This document shows, one piece after another, positions 6,957-16,834 of a DNA stretch of 64,000 nt. The DNA is from Vibrio sp. Y2-5 (lineage in GTDB: Bacteria; Pseudomonadota; Gammaproteobacteria; Enterobacterales; Vibrionaceae). Positions within the stretch are counted from its first letter, which is position 1. The number at the start of each line of letters is the position of its first letter. The notes beneath the pieces were generated by a model. That model did not search any database. It was not told the DNA's origin and saw nothing but the letters and a program-made list of their open reading frames with translations. The stretch lies in assembly GCF_014596725.1 (NCBI RefSeq), contig NZ_JACVEG010000003.1, positions 62,001-126,000 of the forward strand. The letters are read 5' to 3'. A program made the translations under genes and the position numbers.

Positions 6957-9773
6957 ATGGCAACACCGCGTTTTCTTGTCGGGATCGATTTAGGTACCAC
7001 TAATACAGTGGTCGCATTCTGTGAACTGATGGATGATCTCGAACATGCCGCTGTAGAACTCTTTCCTATTGATCAGTTAATAGGTCCCGGTGAAGTGGTT
7101 CGTAAACCACTGTTACCTTCATTTAGATACCACCCTGCACCGGGTCAAATTGCAGCAAGCGATTTAACTCTTCCTTGGGATAATCAACCCGTCGAAGGCG
7201 ACAGCAAACTCGCTATTATTGGCCAATGGGCAAGAGATTTAGGCGCAAAAGTCGAAGGTCGACAAGTCTCCAGTGCCAAAAGCTGGTTGTCTCATCCAAG
7301 CGTGGACCGCTCTGAAGCCATTCTTCCTTGGGCTGGTGCAGCCGATGTCGAAAAAGTCTCCCCTGTTGTAGCAAGCGCCAGTTATCTCAACCACATCCGC
7401 CAAGCGTGGAACTACCGACATCCGAGTCATCCTCTGGAAGCTCAGGAAGTGGTAGTCACAGTTCCAGCCTCATTTGATGAAACCGCACGAAACCTGACCT
7501 TAGAAGCGGCGAAGCTGGCGGGTTTAAACAACATCATTCTGTTAGAGGAACCACAAGCGGTTTGCTATGACTGGTATTCGCGTCATAAAGATTCCGCCAA
7601 TCAACAACTATCTGAAGTTCCATTGATTTTGGTCTGCGATGTGGGTGGTGGTACTACCGACCTGAGTTTGATTGAAGCGAAGTTTGAAAGCGGAGAGCTG
7701 ACTTTAAATCGTATTGGCGTTGGTGAGCACCTAATGCTTGGTGGTGACAACCTCGACCTAGCGCTCGCTCATTTAGCAGAAAGCCGATTTAATCAAAGTA
7801 AGAAGCTCACTGCGGCGGGATTAACAAAGCTTATTCAGCAAACCCGACAAGCGAAAGAAAACCTGCTCTCCAGCAACGCTCCAGAGACGGTGAAAATCAC
7901 CATGTTGGGCAGCGGTTCAAAACTGCTTGGCGGTACAAAGAGTGTCAGCTTAACCAAACAAGAAGTCCACCAGATTGCTTTAGATGGTTTCTTCCCTGTG
8001 TCTGACTTCTCCGAACTGCCAAACAAACGTCGTAGCGCGATGATGGAGTTTGGTCTGCCTTATGTCGCCGACCCTGCTGTCAGTAAACACGTAGCAGAGT
8101 TTCTTACTCAGCATCAGCAAGTGTCCAAAGCGGCACTAAACGAAACTGAGCTTAGCTCCCCTTCAATCCCTGTTGGTCTATTGCTAAACGGTGGTGTTTT
8201 TAATAGTGATTTGATTACAAACCGCATGATGAACCTTCTTGGTCATTGGCGTGGCAAAGCGATTACCCAGCTGGACAACCCTCATCCAGACTGGTCGGTT
8301 GCTTTGGGCGCGGTGGCTTTTGCCAAAGCACGCCGTGGCGCACAACTGAAAATCGGTGGTGGCTCAGCTCGCTCTTACTTCCTTCACTTGCAAGAAAAAA
8401 ACAGCATGGGCAAAGCGCTATGCTTGTTGGCGAAAGGAACGGAAGAAGGCCACGAAATTCGTCTAAGCAGTCGACGTTTCTCGCTAACGCTAGGTATGCC
8501 TGTTCGTTTTAACCTGCTTACCTCAACGCACGATCAAATAGCTGACAACACCAAAATACAAAATGGTGTGCTCGTTGAGATTGATGCAGATAAGTTCCAA
8601 CCTTTGCCACCTTACATCACTACGTTACAGGGTGACGATGATGTTCAATTACAGGCAAACCAAAAGCAACGCGAAGAGGTGTTTATTGCTTGCCAGTTGA
8701 CCGAAGTCGGCACATTGAAAATGGAGTGTGTATCCACCAGCGATGAGAACAAACGCTGGCTGATGGAGTTTGAAGTGCGTAACAACAGTCAAACTCAGAA
8801 CAATGAAGAATCAGAAAAGCCGAATCCAAAACTTGAACAGGCGAAAACACTGGTGACGCAGATATACAGCGGCAATAAAAACAGCGCTGATAGCAAAGCC
8901 GTGAAAACCTTGAACAAAGATCTGGAGAAACTGCTGGGTAAGCGTGACGAGTGGGATTTTTCCGTTTTGCGTTCCCTATTTGATACTTTGGCACAAGGAA
9001 GAAAACGTCGTCGTCGCTCTGAACAGCATGAAAAGAACTGGTTACGATTAGCGGGTTTTGCATTGCGCCCAGGTTTTGGTGATGCCACAGACAGTTGGAG
9101 AATCGAACAGATTTGGGGTTTATACCAACAAGGTATTCAGTTCCAAAACCACCAAAGCTGGAGCGACTGGTGGGTATTCTGGCGTCGCATCGCTGGGGGA
9201 TTAAACCAAGATCAACAAGAGACACTACTGGCAGATATCGCTAAGTATCTGCATCCGGGAGCTTCGCGTAATCCAAAATCTCAGCAAGAAGCGCAGGATA
9301 AAGGTTACGAAGCCATGGTTCGTTTAGCCGCCTCTTTAGAACATCTGGATGTGGAAGATAAGGTGCTGTTGGCGACTTGGTTTATTAATAAAGCTTTGAA
9401 CCAAACTCAGTTTGAGCAAGCTCATTGGTGGGCTGTCGGCCGTCTGTTGTCTCGTACGCCTCTGTATGGCAGTGCGCACAATGTCGTTGCTCGTGAGCAA
9501 GTTCAGCAATGGTTACCAAAACTGCTAGAAAAAGACTGGCTGAAAGAACCAATGATCGCGTTTGCAGCAGTAATGATTTGCCGTAAAACGGGTGATAGAA
9601 CACTGGATATCTCAGACGACTTTAGAACTTTGGTTCTTGAGAAACTCAAGCAAAGCCGAGCGCCTGAAGCTTGGGTACAGTTGGTAGAGAATGTCTGTGA
9701 TCTCAGTGAAACGGAGTCTAAACGTATTTTTGGTGATGCGCTACCCCATGGTTTAACGCTCATTTCTCACTAA
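6957..9773 (+). CDS. Divergent Hsp70 family protein with C-terminal extension (DUF3731-like)
   Basis: A 938-residue Hsp70-like protein. The ATPase half shows IDLGTTNTVVAF (from residue 10), VCDVGGGTTDLS (about 225) and LLNGGVFNSD (about 408), and closely parallels the Hsp70 encoded upstream. From about residue 600 a helical extension of some 330 residues follows, with a basic GRKRRRRS stretch and Trp-rich segments; I believe it corresponds to the DUF3731 domain found only in such Hsp70s. The start is ATG at 6957. It is probably co-transcribed with the DUF2760 and first Hsp70 genes despite the 206-base ERIC-containing gap, and a strong terminator follows. Confidence 0.9.
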   Translation: MATPRFLVGIDLGTTNTVVAFCELMDDLEHAAVELFPIDQLIGPGEVVRKPLLPSFRYHPAPGQIAASDLTLPWDNQPVEGDSKLAIIGQWARDLGAKVEGRQVSSAKSWLSHPSVDRSEAILPWAGAADVEKVSPVVASASYLNHIRQAWNYRHPSHPLEAQEVVVTVPASFDETARNLTLEAAKLAGLNNIILLEEPQAVCYDWYSRHKDSANQQLSEVPLILVCDVGGGTTDLSLIEAKFESGELTLNRIGVGEHLMLGGDNLDLALAHLAESRFNQSKKLTAAGLTKLIQQTRQAKENLLSSNAPETVKITMLGSGSKLLGGTKSVSLTKQEVHQIALDGFFPVSDFSELPNKRRSAMMEFGLPYVADPAVSKHVAEFLTQHQQVSKAALNETELSSPSIPVGLLLNGGVFNSDLITNRMMNLLGHWRGKAITQLDNPHPDWSVALGAVAFAKARRGAQLKIGGGSARSYFLHLQEKNSMGKALCLLAKGTEEGHEIRLSSRRFSLTLGMPVRFNLLTSTHDQIADNTKIQNGVLVEIDADKFQPLPPYITTLQGDDDVQLQANQKQREEVFIACQLTEVGTLKMECVSTSDENKRWLMEFEVRNNSQTQNNEESEKPNPKLEQAKTLVTQIYSGNKNSADSKAVKTLNKDLEKLLGKRDEWDFSVLRSLFDTLAQGRKRRRRSEQHEKNWLRLAGFALRPGFGDATDSWRIEQIWGLYQQGIQFQNHQSWSDWWVFWRRIAGGLNQDQQETLLADIAKYLHPGASRNPKSQQEAQDKGYEAMVRLAASLEHLDVEDKVLLATWFINKALNQTQFEQAHWWAVGRLLSRTPLYGSAHNVVAREQVQQWLPKLLEKDWLKEPMIAFAAVMICRKTGDRTLDISDDFRTLVLEKLKQSRAPEAWVQLVENVCDLSETESKRIFGDALPHGLTLISH

Positions 9774-9781
9774 GAAAATCT

Positions 9782-9827
9782 AAACTGAAGCCGTCTTAAA
9801 CGTCTCGTTAAGCGGCTTCAGTTTTTT
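9782..9827 (+). terminator. Rho-independent terminator of the Hsp70 operon
   Basis: A 12-bp perfect stem, AAACTGAAGCCG (9782-9793) with CGGCTTCAGTTT (9813-9824), is followed by further T. The loop is long (19 bases). Confidence 0.8.
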
Positions 9828-10254
9828 GAAAATCCCGCCTTTGTTAAAACAAACCATGCTTAAACTCTCTTTGTTCGTTCATTTATAACTATATTTTCTT
9901 TCAATTAGGCCAAAAAATGCGCATTTTTAGACTCGCATTTGAGCTATAAACCGTTGTAGAATGTGCGCCCTCGCCGCCTAAGTGTCTAAATCACCACAAG
10001 CGGCGAGAAATTCTCTTGCTTGATTTGAATTTGCAAACCATCGAGACGTTGCTGAACGAAATCACTTGGCGAATGTGATTTGCCTATGTGAATACCATCA
10101 ACCTTATTGCAGATTCAGTTGAGAAGAGTATAAGTTGATTTACACTCAAACGAGTTCAACCCAAGGTGTAGATCGTTTTCGATACCTTATATTCGAAATG
10201 GCAATAACTTTCGTATTAACTTCTTACAGCATTACTTAAAGATCGTGAAAGCCA
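9828..10254 (+). other. Long leader region with a GC-rich hairpin
   Basis: About 430 bases without a convincing gene. It contains an isolated GC-rich inverted repeat, CTCGCCGC (9970-9977) with GCGGCGAG (10000-10007), inside otherwise AT-rich DNA, preceded by TAGAAT at about 9956 that could be a -10 box. This fits either a structured 5' leader of the gene starting at 10255 or a small RNA; nothing identifies it further. Confidence 0.35.
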
Positions 10255-10803
10255 ATGAATCAAGATAAGTTTACTAACGTTTATCGTCTGCCGGGTTCTA
10301 TTCAGGTTCGTATTGCCAAATGGCAAGCGACGTTTCGTGGCACCTCGGATATTGTGTTGCACAAAGCACTCATCGTTCGAAACAAGCAATTCCAAAAACC
10401 AGATTTTCTACCCAGAGGCTGGTGCCTGACACCTTTCTCTGAAGACGATATTTCTATCACTCATCATGGCAAATACATTCAAACAACTATGCTCACCATG
10501 ATTGATAAGAAAGTGTCGTACAAACGCGTTTATTTGTCTCGCGTACCTCTTGAACAAGCAGAGCCAGCTTTACGCCAGTACAAAATAGAGTGGATGCGTA
10601 AGTACAACGATATCGTCAACAAATATAATAAGATTAAGAAAAAAGAGTTAATGGTTCACGCATGGGAGGAAGTAGAAACGCTTTATCCTTCTATCCCTAA
10701 AGCGCAATTTGATAAGAATTTATGGAATAAACTGGTGATCTCTCAGTTTGGTCCAGAGCGCAAATATTCTAATCCGTACTATGTAAAGAAAGCTGATTTT
10801 TAG
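10255..10803 (+). CDS. Hypothetical protein, basic, no recognised domain
   Basis: A 182-residue basic soluble protein with many Lys, Arg and Tyr residues, no signal peptide and no transmembrane segment. A Lys-rich helix (YNKIKKKELM) lies near residue 125, and the C-terminus is aromatic and basic (FGPERKYSNPYYVKKADF). The composition would suit nucleic-acid binding, but I see no known motif. The ATG at 10255 follows GTGAAAGCCA, a weak ribosome binding site. It is monocistronic, with a long structured-looking leader and a strong terminator. Confidence 0.75.
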   Translation: MNQDKFTNVYRLPGSIQVRIAKWQATFRGTSDIVLHKALIVRNKQFQKPDFLPRGWCLTPFSEDDISITHHGKYIQTTMLTMIDKKVSYKRVYLSRVPLEQAEPALRQYKIEWMRKYNDIVNKYNKIKKKELMVHAWEEVETLYPSIPKAQFDKNLWNKLVISQFGPERKYSNPYYVKKADF

Positions 10804-10847
10804 CTTTTACTGTCTGCATACAAACTAAGCATAGTTCCCAAATACTT

Positions 10848-10883
10848 AAGGCTCATGTGAATTCACATGAGCCTTTTTGTTTT
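10848..10883 (+). terminator. Rho-independent terminator
   Basis: A long perfect palindrome, AAGGCTCATGTGAA with its complement (arms 10848-10861 and 10862-10875), is followed by TTTTGTTTTT. It terminates the hypothetical gene upstream and may also end the leftward small gene at 10914. Confidence 0.85.
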
Positions 10884-10913
10884 TAACATATTAAGCGTTC
10901 AAGCTTTGATTGA

Positions 10914-11141
10914 TCAGTGTTGAACACCTGATGGATTAGAACCGAAATCAGATTGTTGATAGATATCGGCAAGGGATTTGTTTTTGTGCTTTGTGGTATG
11001 ACGTCGAGTACGTTTAGGTTCAAACTCTTGCTCGACATGTTTGAGTGTGGCTTCGTGTTCCTTAGCCATTTCTATGAATTCAGGGTTAGACATCGCCTCT
11101 TGGCGTAGGCGGTTAATGCGTTCCAATGTTTCTAACAACAT
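10914..11141 (-). CDS. Small basic hypothetical protein
   Basis: A 75-residue cytoplasmic protein. The first half is helical and amphipathic (LLETLERINRLRQEAM), followed by a very basic patch with KRTRRHTTKHKNK and a short C-terminal tail. A near-perfect Shine-Dalgarno (GAGGAGGTAA) lies just upstream of ATG at 11141, which strongly supports translation. The basic patch suggests nucleic-acid or ribosome contact (inference). I recognise no family. Confidence 0.7.
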   Translation of the reverse strand: MLLETLERINRLRQEAMSNPEFIEMAKEHEATLKHVEQEFEPKRTRRHTTKHKNKSLADIYQQSDFGSNPSGVQH

Positions 11142-11302
11142 AAGTTACCTCCTCTAGCACTGTTTATGTATACAGTATAGATAAGGTTACACAATTGTCA
11201 ATAAAACACTGGTTATTAACACAGTAATTGTGCTTTGCCTCTTACTTTATGATCTTTAAGGATCCTTAACTATTCATGCAGTAAATATTTGTTTTAAATA
11301 CA

Positions 11303-12082
11303 TTAGTTAATGTCAGGGTGTCGATAAAAATACGGTGTTGTTTTGGCGATTACTTTAAAACCATATCGCTCCACAATAGGTCGACTCATTTCAGAGGCAT
11401 CAATATACAAATAGTGTTTCCCCGCAAGGATTGAGTCTCTGATGCGCTGCTTGAGTAATGCTTGATAATGCCCTCGTCCGCGATGAGTTTGAACCGTACT
11501 TCCGCCCCAAATCCCAGCGAATGGCGACGTATCACTGTTGAAGATCACCCATGCAGAAGCGACGGGCTGCTCACCATCATAGATAACATAGATGCGGATG
11601 TTTTCAGGGCGTGTTTGTTTAAGGTTTAACAGATGCCAAAAGTAGCCACTGCAATCTTCACCAGTTTGGGATTGCTTCACTGCAATTGCATCACGAATGC
11701 CAAATTCATCATTCGCTTCTACACACCGGGTCTGAAGCTCTGGGACTGAATCATAGACACGAAGATCCAAAACCATGAAAGACTCTGGTTCTTGTTCGTA
11801 AAAGCCTTTGTTGAGAAGCGTGCTGTCTATATCGCTTGGTTTATCGAGGTCATAGACTTTCCACTCAAAGTTTTTACCTAAACGGTAGAAGTATTCCATT
11901 TGTTGATCGATAACTTCAGACGCTTTTGAGCTATCTAATTTAAAATAAGCAATAAAGCTCCCATCCTCATCAGGAGAGACCACTCTCACAAGCGTATTAT
12001 CCGAATAAATTTCCCAACCCGGTACGTCAATATTCATACGTTCATAGCAGTTAAATTGAGTCATGATGTCAGTCGCGTTCAA
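11303..12082 (-). CDS. GNAT family N-acetyltransferase
   Basis: About 259 residues with the GNAT fold in the C-terminal half. The acetyl-CoA pyrophosphate loop appears as TVQTHRGRGHYQALLKQ, followed by the beta5/alpha4 region ending in IVERYGFKVIAKTTPYFY, typical of GNAT C-termini. The N-terminal half (about 120 residues) is a less conserved, possibly degenerate GNAT-like lobe. A TTG start at 12082 has AGAGGA about 8 bases upstream; an ATG at 12064 and a TTG at 12103 are alternatives. The acceptor substrate is unknown. Confidence 0.8.
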   Translation of the reverse strand: MNATDIMTQFNCYERMNIDVPGWEIYSDNTLVRVVSPDEDGSFIAYFKLDSSKASEVIDQQMEYFYRLGKNFEWKVYDLDKPSDIDSTLLNKGFYEQEPESFMVLDLRVYDSVPELQTRCVEANDEFGIRDAIAVKQSQTGEDCSGYFWHLLNLKQTRPENIRIYVIYDGEQPVASAWVIFNSDTSPFAGIWGGSTVQTHRGRGHYQALLKQRIRDSILAGKHYLYIDASEMSRPIVERYGFKVIAKTTPYFYRHPDIN

Positions 12083-12373
12083 GGCATTTCCTCTCAAAAA
12101 CAAAATTTAAGGCGTCTAAGTTCAATTGACCTAAGTTAGTGCGCGGCATTATCTACTTAGTTTTCAATAAGTGTTAGTAATTTCGAACCTACACGTATTT
12201 TCTTATTTTAATTTAGTGGGTTAAGTCCAATTTTGTTCTAAAAATGCAACTTATTTGAATCTTACTTCGGCGCATTTCACAGATTATTATCTGGAAAAAA
12301 TTACAAATTGAGAGCCTCTTTCCAGAAGCATATAGTTGTCAGGTTTCCAGCAACTCAGCTTACAGTGCTTGCA

Positions 12374-14347
12374 ATGCTCAATATTTACACGGCGATTCTT
12401 TTAATCTCATTCTTCATTTTTAACCCTATCAGCCAAGCAAGTGAAAGAGCTGAATGGGAAGCGGTGGTTAACAAAACCCAAAGTCGCAATCCCAACTCAG
12501 TGCTGCAACTTCTTAAGGATCGGTATATCTCACTCCCACCGAGTTCAGAAAAGCTCTATATTGCCAGTCGTATTCATGAATATATGACAAAGCTTGGTCA
12601 GCAGTATTTCGCTAGTGACAACTCTACTCTGCTTTCTTATAGCAAAGAAGAAAAGCAATTTATAGAAGCGCTCAATGCGGAAAAAAACAAGCAATTCATC
12701 AAAGCCAGCGACCTTTACCAAGACCTGTATTCACAAGTGAAGCAACGACAAGACAGTGATGGCATTATCTTGTTTGAATATCATCTTTGTCGCTTGTTTA
12801 ACCTGAGCAAGGACAGTCTGCAAAGCCATAACTATTGCGACCAACTCAATAACTCACTCAAAGAGAGCCTTGACCCTGTTGTCCCTCGCTATCGTGCTTT
12901 AACGGTAATTGCAAAACATCATGAACAAACGGGAGATTACAAAGGAGCTCTAGACAGTTATAAACGCCTGTTAGACGAGCTTCCTGAGGGAACAAACACG
13001 ACTGCAATATTCGGTGACATTGGGCTTTTACTGTGTCACTTGGGGCAATATCAACAAGCCCTAGAATATCTATATCGTGCTCTCACTCTTCACATAGAAA
13101 ACGGTAATAACGAAGGTATTGCACAAATTGAGCACAGCTTGGGTGAGGTATATCATCACAAAGGCGATTTGCATCAGAGTATTAACCATTTCAATAAAGC
13201 ACGTCTGATCCATATTAAGCAAAACGATATCAGAGGCTTGGCTTACGTCCATCTTGGTTTAGGTAAATCACATACTGAATTAGGTGCGTTTCATGAAGGT
13301 ATTAACCATCTACTTAAAGGGCTGGATTATGCTATTCAACATAAGGATATCAGTCTAAAAAGTGAGCTCGTGCTTGCCCTATCTAACTCCTATGTTCAAA
13401 AAAAGTATTACAGACAGGCCGAGTATTACGGATTAAAAGCAAAAGTCCTTGCTGAAGAATCACAAAATATCCGAACACTAACACAAGCCTTGCGGCAGTT
13501 AGCGAAGATTGCCGACAAGAGTGGCAAGTATGAATTGGCGTTATCGTATTATCGTGAATATGTTGAACATGAAATGACTATTCGCAACCATGAACACTTC
13601 AAAGCCTTAGAGGCTTTGGATCAATCGACATCTTCGTTTGAACAAAAAAAAATAATGTCAGAACTTTTAGCTCAGACTGAGCAGTTAAACAACCACGTCG
13701 AGTCAATGAAACAAGAGCGGCGTTACTTACTACTGCTTATTGTATTGTTGTTACTAGCGATGGCTTATCTTGTTCACAAATCAGGGCGTTCTACACATGA
13801 AAAGAGCATGGATTGCCTTACCGATGCCCTTCATCGAACGGTCTTCATCAATCAATTGAAAACGGTCACCGCCCCCTCAACGATAGAAACAAGAAATGTG
13901 GTGATCCTTTTTGATATCGACAATCTTAAGTTGATTAATGACAACTACGGTTATGAAGTGGGTAACAGAGCACTGAGAACAATTTCAAACATGGTTAAAC
14001 AGTGTTTGAAAACGGACGATTTCTGGGGGCGCTTAGGAGGCGATGAATTTATCACCGTATTAAACAATGTAGATCAGTACGAAGTGCAACAGCGGGTTGA
14101 ATCGTTACACAAGGCACTCACCTCTAGACCTTATTGGTATCACACTAACGAAATAGGTAAAAGAAAGCCGCTGTACCTGTCCACCAGTTTTGCATTTATA
14201 GCAACGACTGGACAAATCAGCGACTTCAATCAGCTTTATTCTGTTTTGGATCAGGCGTTATACAAAACCAAACAAAAAGGACAAAACTGTATTTTCGATG
14301 CTTGCAGCGACTCTATTGATTGTTCTTTTGCTGTAAAGACGCAATAA
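12374..14347 (+). CDS. TPR-repeat diguanylate cyclase (GGDEF)
   Basis: A membrane protein of about 657 residues predicted to make c-di-GMP. Order: signal peptide or N-terminal hydrophobic segment ([15 protein letters not shown]), tetratricopeptide repeats over roughly residues 120-400 (e.g. [15 protein letters not shown]), a membrane helix ([19 protein letters not shown]), then a GGDEF domain with the intact active-site motif GGDEF near residue 554. The product-inhibition I-site position reads KTDD rather than RxxD, so feedback control may be lost. The ATG at 12374 gives the best signal peptide; in-frame TTG 12308 and GTG 12365 are alternatives. The last 35 bases overlap the convergent queC. 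Confidence 0.87.
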   Translation: MLNIYTAILLISFFIFNPISQASERAEWEAVVNKTQSRNPNSVLQLLKDRYISLPPSSEKLYIASRIHEYMTKLGQQYFASDNSTLLSYSKEEKQFIEALNAEKNKQFIKASDLYQDLYSQVKQRQDSDGIILFEYHLCRLFNLSKDSLQSHNYCDQLNNSLKESLDPVVPRYRALTVIAKHHEQTGDYKGALDSYKRLLDELPEGTNTTAIFGDIGLLLCHLGQYQQALEYLYRALTLHIENGNNEGIAQIEHSLGEVYHHKGDLHQSINHFNKARLIHIKQNDIRGLAYVHLGLGKSHTELGAFHEGINHLLKGLDYAIQHKDISLKSELVLALSNSYVQKKYYRQAEYYGLKAKVLAEESQNIRTLTQALRQLAKIADKSGKYELALSYYREYVEHEMTIRNHEHFKALEALDQSTSSFEQKKIMSELLAQTEQLNNHVESMKQERRYLLLLIVLLLLAMAYLVHKSGRSTHEKSMDCLTDALHRTVFINQLKTVTAPSTIETRNVVILFDIDNLKLINDNYGYEVGNRALRTISNMVKQCLKTDDFWGRLGGDEFITVLNNVDQYEVQQRVESLHKALTSRPYWYHTNEIGKRKPLYLSTSFAFIATTGQISDFNQLYSVLDQALYKTKQKGQNCIFDACSDSIDCSFAVKTQ

Positions 14348-15002
14348 CAGCAGCTCGATTATCTAAGTAATCGTTCAGCCCTGCCTTACGTAAATGACAG
14401 GCTGGACAATCACCACATCCGTCACCGATGATACCGTTATAACAGGTCAGTGTTTCATTACGCACAAGATCAAGCGATTGGTATTGGTCAGCCAATGCCC
14501 AAGTTTCTGCTTTGTTTAACCACATGAGCGGAGTACGGATTTCTAACTCACGATCCATCCCTTTTACGAGCGCGCTATTCATCGCTTTGATGAAATCATT
14601 TCTGCAATCTGGATAACCTGAAAAATCGGTTTCACAAACACCCGTAATGACCGTTTGCGCGCCAATCTGGTACGCGTAAATACCCGCTAGCGTTAAAAAC
14701 AGGATGTTTCGACCCGGTACAAACGAGTTCGGAAGACCGTTTTCCTGAAGTTCATGAGAAACCGGGATATCGTCGCGCGTCAGTGAACTGATGGCGAGTT
14801 CATTAAGCAAGCCAACATCCAACACTTTATGTGCAGTTACGCCTAACTTCTTGGTTAACTCTTGAGCCACTTCTATTTCAAGTTTGTGTCTCTGCCCATA
14901 ATCAAATGTAATGGCATGGACTTCATCAAATTCTTGTAGCGCTTGGACCAAACATGTCGTTGAATCCTGACCACCACTAAATACAACAACCGCTTTTTTC
15001 AT
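14313..15002 (-). CDS. queC: 7-cyano-7-deazaguanine (preQ0) synthase
   Basis: Converts 7-carboxy-7-deazaguanine to preQ0 with ATP and ammonia on the path to queuosine. It has 229 residues, the normal size. Seen: the PP-loop ATP pyrophosphatase motif SGGQDSTT (residues 9-16) and the C-terminal zinc cluster [14 protein letters not shown]. It lies directly after queE with an 11-base gap, so the two form an operon. Its 3' end overlaps the convergent GGDEF gene by 35 bases. Confidence 0.96.
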   Translation of the reverse strand: MKKAVVVFSGGQDSTTCLVQALQEFDEVHAITFDYGQRHKLEIEVAQELTKKLGVTAHKVLDVGLLNELAISSLTRDDIPVSHELQENGLPNSFVPGRNILFLTLAGIYAYQIGAQTVITGVCETDFSGYPDCRNDFIKAMNSALVKGMDRELEIRTPLMWLNKAETWALADQYQSLDLVRNETLTCYNGIIGDGCGDCPACHLRKAGLNDYLDNRAAVIASLQQKNNQ

Positions 15003-15013
15003 GGGTAAATCCT

Positions 15014-15682
15014 TTAGGCAATACTGAGATACTTATGAGTTTGAATAGACAGACGCCAATTACGCGCCACACAAGTATCGATACACAATTGTGTTGCTCT
15101 CGGCTTCTGACTAATGGGCTGCAGAGCAATCACGGTTGAATCGGGAACATTGGCAGATTGGAGCAACTGATCCAAATTCTCAATATCTTTGTCTGTCGCA
15201 ACGGGATGTTTAATCTCATTCGCCCGTAACAATGCCGACTCAATAACCGGTAGCTTACCTTTCATTGCCACCTTTGGTGACACTGTCACCCATGTATCTT
15301 GAGTCGCTTTTACTTCAAACGTTCCGCTTGTCTCAATCTGACACTGGCAGCCAAACGCTTCAAACGCCTGAGTTAGCGGAACTAAATCATAGATACAAGG
15401 CTCACCGCCAGTAATAACAATGTGTTTCGCTGTATAACCTTGCGACTGATACATCGCAATAATTTGTTCTGCTGAAGCGGAGCACCAGTTTGGAGAATCG
15501 CCAGCTTTTACAATAATCTGGGCGAAATTCTGTTGGTCTTGTTCACTGGCTTCCCACGTCTGCTTGGTATCACACCAAGCACAACCTACTGGGCATTCTT
15601 GTAAACGAACGAAAACGGCAGGAACGCCTGTAAATACGCCCTCGCCCTGTATCGTTTCAAACATTTCGTTAACTTTGTACAA
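15014..15682 (-). CDS. queE: 7-carboxy-7-deazaguanine synthase
   Basis: Radical SAM enzyme that contracts carboxytetrahydropterin to the 7-deazaguanine core. It has 222 residues with the variant cluster motif C30-x3-C34-x2-C37 ([15 protein letters not shown]) and a GGEP motif for SAM binding ([12 protein letters not shown]). It is the first gene of the queE-queC operon; a hairpin lies about 40 bases upstream in the presumed leader. Confidence 0.95.
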   Translation of the reverse strand: MYKVNEMFETIQGEGVFTGVPAVFVRLQECPVGCAWCDTKQTWEASEQDQQNFAQIIVKAGDSPNWCSASAEQIIAMYQSQGYTAKHIVITGGEPCIYDLVPLTQAFEAFGCQCQIETSGTFEVKATQDTWVTVSPKVAMKGKLPVIESALLRANEIKHPVATDKDIENLDQLLQSANVPDSTVIALQPISQKPRATQLCIDTCVARNWRLSIQTHKYLSIA

Positions 15683-15721
15683 AGTATTTTGCCTAATTCA
15701 AATTTCCGAAAAATCGCAGCC

Positions 15722-15744
15722 GCAGACCTTAATAGAAGGTCTGC
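15722..15744 (-). other. Hairpin in the presumed queE leader
   Basis: A perfect 9-bp inverted repeat, GCAGACCTT (15722-15730) with AAGGTCTGC (15736-15744), has a 5-base loop, upstream of queE on the minus strand. It does not resemble the preQ1-I or preQ1-II riboswitch consensus. It could be a weak terminator of unknown polarity or a leader structure. Confidence 0.45.
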
Positions 15745-15923
15745 TTCAGGTCAATTTAAAACCTCGCCAGAATCACAAATATCATCACTGAGCTAAATAA
15801 ATAGTCGGTATTCCAGCTCAAACTAATCATGCAATTTGTTTTGCTCTTTGCATCACAAACGAGCAAACTGTCATAAATAATAGATATTCTTTTCCGAATT
15901 AATTTAAGCATTCTAGGTATCAC

Positions 15924-16733
15924 ATGTACAAAATCATCGCCCTTGATATGGATGGCACTCTTCTTAATAGCCAAAAACAAATTACGCCACGTACAAAACA
16001 AGCTATCGCTCTAGCAAAAGAGCAAGGTGTACGAGTGGTTCTTGCTTCAGGTCGCCCAATTGATGGTATGCGTAGTAAACTTGAAGAGCTGGAATTAACC
16101 TCAGATGAAGATTATGTCCTTCACTACAACGGTTCTATGGTTCAAAACGTAGCGACTGGTGAAGTTATCTATAAACAAATTATTGATGGAAAAGCCGCGA
16201 AAGCGATTGCCGAACTAGCAATAGAGTTAGGTGTAAACACGCATGCATTCAGTCAAGTTCACGGACTTATCACACCACGCATCAGTGAGTTCACAGAACT
16301 TGAATCAAAAATCAACGACGGCTTAAAGATCACTGAGATGGATTTTTCAGAACTCGAAGACGACCATCCTATTATCAAAACCATGATCGTGGCGGAGCCA
16401 AGCTTGCTTTCAGAGGCGATCAAAAAAATTCCAGCGCATTTGCATCAACAATTTACTGTGGTGCAAAGTGCCCCACACTTTCTTGAATTTTTGAACACAC
16501 AAAGTAATAAAGGTGTCGGCGTTAAAGCTATTGCAGATCATCTTGGTGTACCAGCGAGTCAAGTGATGTGTATGGGCGATGCTGAGAATGATCACCATAT
16601 GATAGAGTACGCAGGAATGGGTATAGCGATGGCGAATGCGATGGAAGAAACCAAACGCATTGCAGATTACATTACACTCAGCAACGATGAAGATGGCGTA
16701 GCTTTGGCTATCGAGAAGTTTGTTCTGTTGTAA
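15924..16733 (+). CDS. yidA: Cof-type HAD-IIB sugar phosphatase, YidA-like
   Basis: A 269-residue HAD superfamily phosphatase, collinear with E. coli YidA (270 residues), which hydrolyses sugar phosphates such as erythrose 4-phosphate. Motif I is DMDGTLL (Asp8 and Asp10), motif II is at ASGRP, the motif III Lys is in NKGVGVKA and motif IV is GDAENDHHMI. The cap is type IIB. The start ATG at 15924 gives the conserved N-terminus (MYKIIALDMDGT). It is monocistronic with a terminator downstream. Confidence 0.9.
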   Translation: MYKIIALDMDGTLLNSQKQITPRTKQAIALAKEQGVRVVLASGRPIDGMRSKLEELELTSDEDYVLHYNGSMVQNVATGEVIYKQIIDGKAAKAIAELAIELGVNTHAFSQVHGLITPRISEFTELESKINDGLKITEMDFSELEDDHPIIKTMIVAEPSLLSEAIKKIPAHLHQQFTVVQSAPHFLEFLNTQSNKGVGVKAIADHLGVPASQVMCMGDAENDHHMIEYAGMGIAMANAMEETKRIADYITLSNDEDGVALAIEKFVLL

Positions 16734-16754
16734 CAATCAGGCACAAGATCAAAA

Positions 16755-16791
16755 AGGGCTGAATTCAATCGTATAGATTCAGCCCTCTTCT
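16755..16791. terminator. Bidirectional terminator between yidA and siroheme synthase
   Basis: The arms AGGGCTGAAT (16755-16764) and ATTCAGCCCT (16777-16786) pair perfectly. A CTTCTATT tail lies on the plus side, and a five-T run (AAAAA on the plus strand) on the minus side serves the leftward siroheme synthase gene. Confidence 0.8.
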
Positions 16792-16834
16792 ATTAATAAC
16801 GCATTGAATTAAAAACTTTCATGCCTAAGCCCTA

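Noticed and set aside
8683..9225. 180-codon minus-strand open frame within the long Hsp70 gene
   Set aside because: It is antisense to a clear coding region, has unnatural composition and no recognisable domain.
11167..11174. Third TGTATACA palindrome
   Set aside because: A single 8-base palindrome is expected about once in a window of this size, and it has no partner nearby.
15564..15791. Plus-strand open frame opposite queE
   Set aside because: It lies antisense to the well-conserved queE start and encodes no plausible protein.
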